From contig JAUZEM010000343.1 of the NCBI GenBank assembly GCA_030839005.1, positions 1 through 7,226 of the forward strand: a stretch of 7,226 bases of DNA, read 5' to 3'. This document shows positions 5,096 through 7,226 of the stretch, piece by piece (within the stretch, counting starts at the first letter, position 1; every line of letters begins with the position of its first letter). A model generated the notes under the pieces. The model did no database searches. It was not told where the DNA came from and worked only from the letters and a program-made list of their open reading frames with translations. This stretch comes from Actinomycetota bacterium. GTDB taxonomy: Bacteria > Actinomycetota > Acidimicrobiia > IMCC26256 > PALSA-610. A program made the position numbers and the translations under genes.

Positions 5096-5659
5096 ATGGC
5101 GACACCGATGCCCCAGCCCGACGGTCTCCACGTCCATGTTCCCCTGCGCACCGCCATCGGTGACTATCTGGTCGAGTTCTTCATGGCGCTCACGCCGCAC
5201 GACCCACTCTCCAATCGGGTCAAGCGCGCGCTCATGCGATGGCGCGGCGCGACCGTTGGTGAGCATCCGAAGATCTGGCGCGACGTGTGGGTCGACGACT
5301 ATCGCAAGCTCACCGTCGGCGACGACGTGTCGATCGGGAAGTCGGCGATGCTGCAGTGCATCGGAGGCATCACGATCGGCAATCGGGTGATGATCGCCCA
5401 CGGCTCGCAGATCATCAGCGCCGGCCATCGCATTCCCGGCGCCGGTGAGTCGATGCGCTTTTCCGGGTTGGACGTCGCCCCGATCGTCATCGAGGACGAA
5501 GCCTGGATCGGAGGCGGAGCGATCGTGCTCCCCGGTGTGACGATCGGGCGCGGCGCCGTGATCGCGGCGGGGGCCGTCGTCACCAAGGACGTCGAACGCT
5601 ATGCCATCGTCGGTGGAGTACCCGGCGTCGTCATCGGCTCGCGAAGCGTCGAGGGCTGA
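5096..5659 (+). CDS. Hexapeptide-repeat (left-handed beta-helix) O-acetyltransferase
   Basis: A 187-residue acyltransferase of the WbbJ/maltose-acetyltransferase type, expected to move an acetyl group from acetyl-CoA to a sugar hydroxyl. A helical N-terminal part (about 15-50) precedes imperfect hexapeptide repeats: LTVGDDVSIGKSAML, ITIGNRVMIAHG, then APIVIEDEAWIGGGAIVLPG and VTIGRGAVIAAGAVVTKDV (129-165). The probable catalytic histidine is His111 in ISAGHRI, the position of the TAxH histidine in related enzymes. The C-terminal GGVPGVVIGSR matches the usual GNPAKVI-x-R end. It starts 3 bp after the methyltransferase stop with no clear ribosome site, so translation is probably coupled. Together the two enzymes suggest decoration of a polysaccharide or glycolipid. 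Confidence 0.88.
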   Translation: MATPMPQPDGLHVHVPLRTAIGDYLVEFFMALTPHDPLSNRVKRALMRWRGATVGEHPKIWRDVWVDDYRKLTVGDDVSIGKSAMLQCIGGITIGNRVMIAHGSQIISAGHRIPGAGESMRFSGLDVAPIVIEDEAWIGGGAIVLPGVTIGRGAVIAAGAVVTKDVERYAIVGGVPGVVIGSRSVEG

Positions 5660-5662
5660 CGA

Positions 5663-7226
5663 TCAGTCGCCGTGGTCCGCGTCGCCCAAAAGGGAGATGC
5701 GAAATGCTGCGAGGTTGATGGCGTCCCCCGTCCGGATGCTTTCCTGTGCGGCGAAGACGCTCAGTGTCGCGAGTGACGCCCGCTCCCACGACATCAGGGC
5801 GTTCGGCTCGCCGCGCACGGCGGCGACGAACTCCTTGAGCTGCTCCCTGTGCCCCATGGACGCGCCGAGACCATCACTCAGGTGCCGGACCCGTCGCCCG
5901 TGCACGGTCAGGCGAGCGAAGTCGTCGAGGGTCGCGACCTGGCCCTTGGAAAGCACGGTCAGGCGTTCTTGCGGGAAGTCCGGAGATCCGCTCTCGTCGA
6001 ACACGACGTTGGCGACCGCGCGCTCGTAGTGGACGGTCACCGCGTAATTGCACAGCGTGCGGAGATCGTCGGGGACGCGTCCGAGCGCGTGCGCGTAGAT
6101 CGACAAGGGCTCCTGACCGACGAGGACGTGACACAGGTCGAGGAAGTGCTCGCCTTCACTGACCAGCCGGCCCCCGCCGTCGACCGGATCGAGCGACCAG
6201 TGGTCGGGCGGCAGGAACGGCCGCGTGACCGTGTAGTTCACTGAATCGACCTCGCCGTCGATCGCGTCGCGCAGGCGCCGGAAGATCGGTGAGTAGCGAC
6301 GGTTGAGCCCGACGGTGACGAGCAGGTCGCGGTTTTCCATCCGCTGGAGCACGTCGCGGAAGTGGTCGAGGCGCGTCACCATCGGTTTTTCGATCAGAGT
6401 CGGCATGTCGGCCTCGATCGCCTGGCACAGGTGCTCGTAGTGCTCGGGCTGACTCGAGCAGATCAAAACCGCGTCGGTGCCGGGATCCTTCAGCACTTCT
6501 TGTATGTCGGTAGTGACGATCGCGGCTCCGATCCTCGGCGCGACGGCGGTCGCGTTCCGGCCCGTCGCCGAAGCAATTCCTCGGATCTCGACGCCCCGCA
6601 TCGATTGCAGGTTCGGCAAGTGCTGCGCGAGCGCGTGGTTGCCGAATCCGATCAGCGACACCCCGACGGCATCCTTCTTGCGGGTTCGGGCATGGAACTG
6701 GCGTGTGCGGCGCCGGTCGGGCTCGTCGTCGCTGTACTTGATGAGCGCGGCGAGGCCTCTCAACGTGCCGTGTTGCACCGCGTCGAACGCCGCCTGGGCG
6801 TCGTCGAGGTCGTACACGCCGCCGATCAGCGGATCGAGCGAGATGGCTCCGGTCGAGATCAGCCGAATGAGCTCCGACAGGTTGCGCTTCTCGGTCCAGC
6901 GCACGTAACCGAACGGGTAGTCGAGGCGGCCCTTCTCGTAACCGGTGTGGTAGCTGCCCGGGCCGTACGCACGCGAGTAGCGCAGGTCGATCTCACGGTA
7001 GAGAAAGTTCTTGGGGTGGATGTCGAGCTTGACGTACCCGACGATGACGACGCGACCTTGGCGCCTGGTGATCTCCATCGATGCGTTGATGATCTCGGAC
7101 GAATCCGAGCTCGCACATATGATCGTGGCGTCGACGCCGTTCTTGTCGGTGAAGTCGAGCAACCGGCGCTTCCATTCGGGGTCGCGCGGGTCGAGCACCA
7201 AAGAAACGCCGGCCGCGAGTGCGATG
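5663..7226 (-). CDS. Bi-domain oxidoreductase: Zn-alcohol-dehydrogenase-like C-terminal part fused to Gfo/Idh/MocA domain (N-terminus beyond the right edge)
   Basis: 521 residues are visible, with no stop up to the window edge. Visible residues 1 to about 165 are the end of a medium-chain dehydrogenase NAD(P)-binding domain: GVDATIICASS, RRQGRVVIVG, then DLRYSRAYGPGSYHTGYE and DYPFGYVRWTEKRN, which are hallmarks of this fusion family. A basic linker (about 166-185) leads to a Gfo/Idh/MocA domain with VSLIGFGNHA (189-198), the EKP motif (279-281), LNRRYSP (307-313) and GGGRLVSEGEHFLDLCH (350-366). Whole family members are roughly 700 residues, so about a quarter is missing. Such fusions occur in polysaccharide and nucleotide-sugar clusters, and sugar oxidation/reduction is the likely chemistry; the substrate is unknown. 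The gene converges on the acetyltransferase gene with only 3 bp between stops. Confidence 0.9.
   Translation of the reverse strand, partial: IALAAGVSLVLDPRDPEWKRRLLDFTDKNGVDATIICASSDSSEIINASMEITRRQGRVVIVGYVKLDIHPKNFLYREIDLRYSRAYGPGSYHTGYEKGRLDYPFGYVRWTEKRNLSELIRLISTGAISLDPLIGGVYDLDDAQAAFDAVQHGTLRGLAALIKYSDDEPDRRRTRQFHARTRKKDAVGVSLIGFGNHALAQHLPNLQSMRGVEIRGIASATGRNATAVAPRIGAAIVTTDIQEVLKDPGTDAVLICSSQPEHYEHLCQAIEADMPTLIEKPMVTRLDHFRDVLQRMENRDLLVTVGLNRRYSPIFRRLRDAIDGEVDSVNYTVTRPFLPPDHWSLDPVDGGGRLVSEGEHFLDLCHVLVGQEPLSIYAHALGRVPDDLRTLCNYAVTVHYERAVANVVFDESGSPDFPQERLTVLSKGQVATLDDFARLTVHGRRVRHLSDGLGASMGHREQLKEFVAAVRGEPNALMSWERASLATLSVFAAQESIRTGDAINLAAFRISLLGDADHGD

Noticed and set aside
4211..5428. Minus-strand open frame of 405 codons opposite the methyltransferase and acetyltransferase
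   Set aside because: It spans two genes with good motifs on the other strand and has no domain pattern of its own.

Overview
The window looks like GC-rich chromosomal DNA, most likely from an actinomycete (Actinomycetota). The evidence is the high GC content, frequent GTG/TTG starts, tightly overlapping start and stop codons, an actinobacterial-looking PII protein (PHKLDDVK N-terminus), a kdpF-type potassium ATPase operon, and a GlnR-like operator ahead of the ammonium transporter gene. I cannot place it to genus. No rRNA, tRNA, CRISPR array, insertion sequence or phage gene is visible.

Region 1 (1-806, minus strand) is the head of a kdp high-affinity potassium-uptake operon. In transcription order it has a 136-aa soluble protein resembling the domain that accompanies DUF4118/KdpD-type sensors, a 50-aa one-helix membrane protein, the 30-aa KdpF, and the first 55 residues of KdpA, which runs off the left edge. 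Every junction in this set overlaps (13, 4 and 1 nt). Bases 807-1088 hold its leader or promoter region, with a 13-bp inverted repeat but no gene.

Region 2 (1089-3043, minus strand) is an amt-glnB operon: an Amt-family ammonium channel, then a PII signal protein that starts inside the amt stop codon (GTGA overlap). Upstream of amt (3143-3180) lie four 5-bp half-sites spaced exactly 6 nt apart, matching the published actinobacterial GlnR operator pattern. This suggests nitrogen-limitation control of ammonium uptake and of its PII regulator.

Region 3 (3249-4178, minus strand) is one polytopic membrane protein of the lysylphosphatidylglycerol-synthase transmembrane (UPF0104/AglD-like) family. 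Its stop codon sits inside a small 22-bp tandem duplication, followed by a hairpin.

Region 4 (4304-7226) looks like the edge of a surface-polysaccharide or glycan-modification locus. A TylF-type SAM-dependent methyltransferase and a hexapeptide-repeat acetyltransferase run on the plus strand, separated by 3 bp. They meet, tail to tail with a 3-bp gap, a bi-domain oxidoreductase (Zn-alcohol-dehydrogenase-like plus Gfo/Idh/MocA) on the minus strand, which is cut by the right edge. A perfect 24-bp palindrome lies in the divergent gap between the flippase-like membrane gene and the methyltransferase, placed where a repressor operator could be. Most of the window is well-known gene families. The most novel leads are the regulatory sites and the small/standalone kdp accessory proteins.
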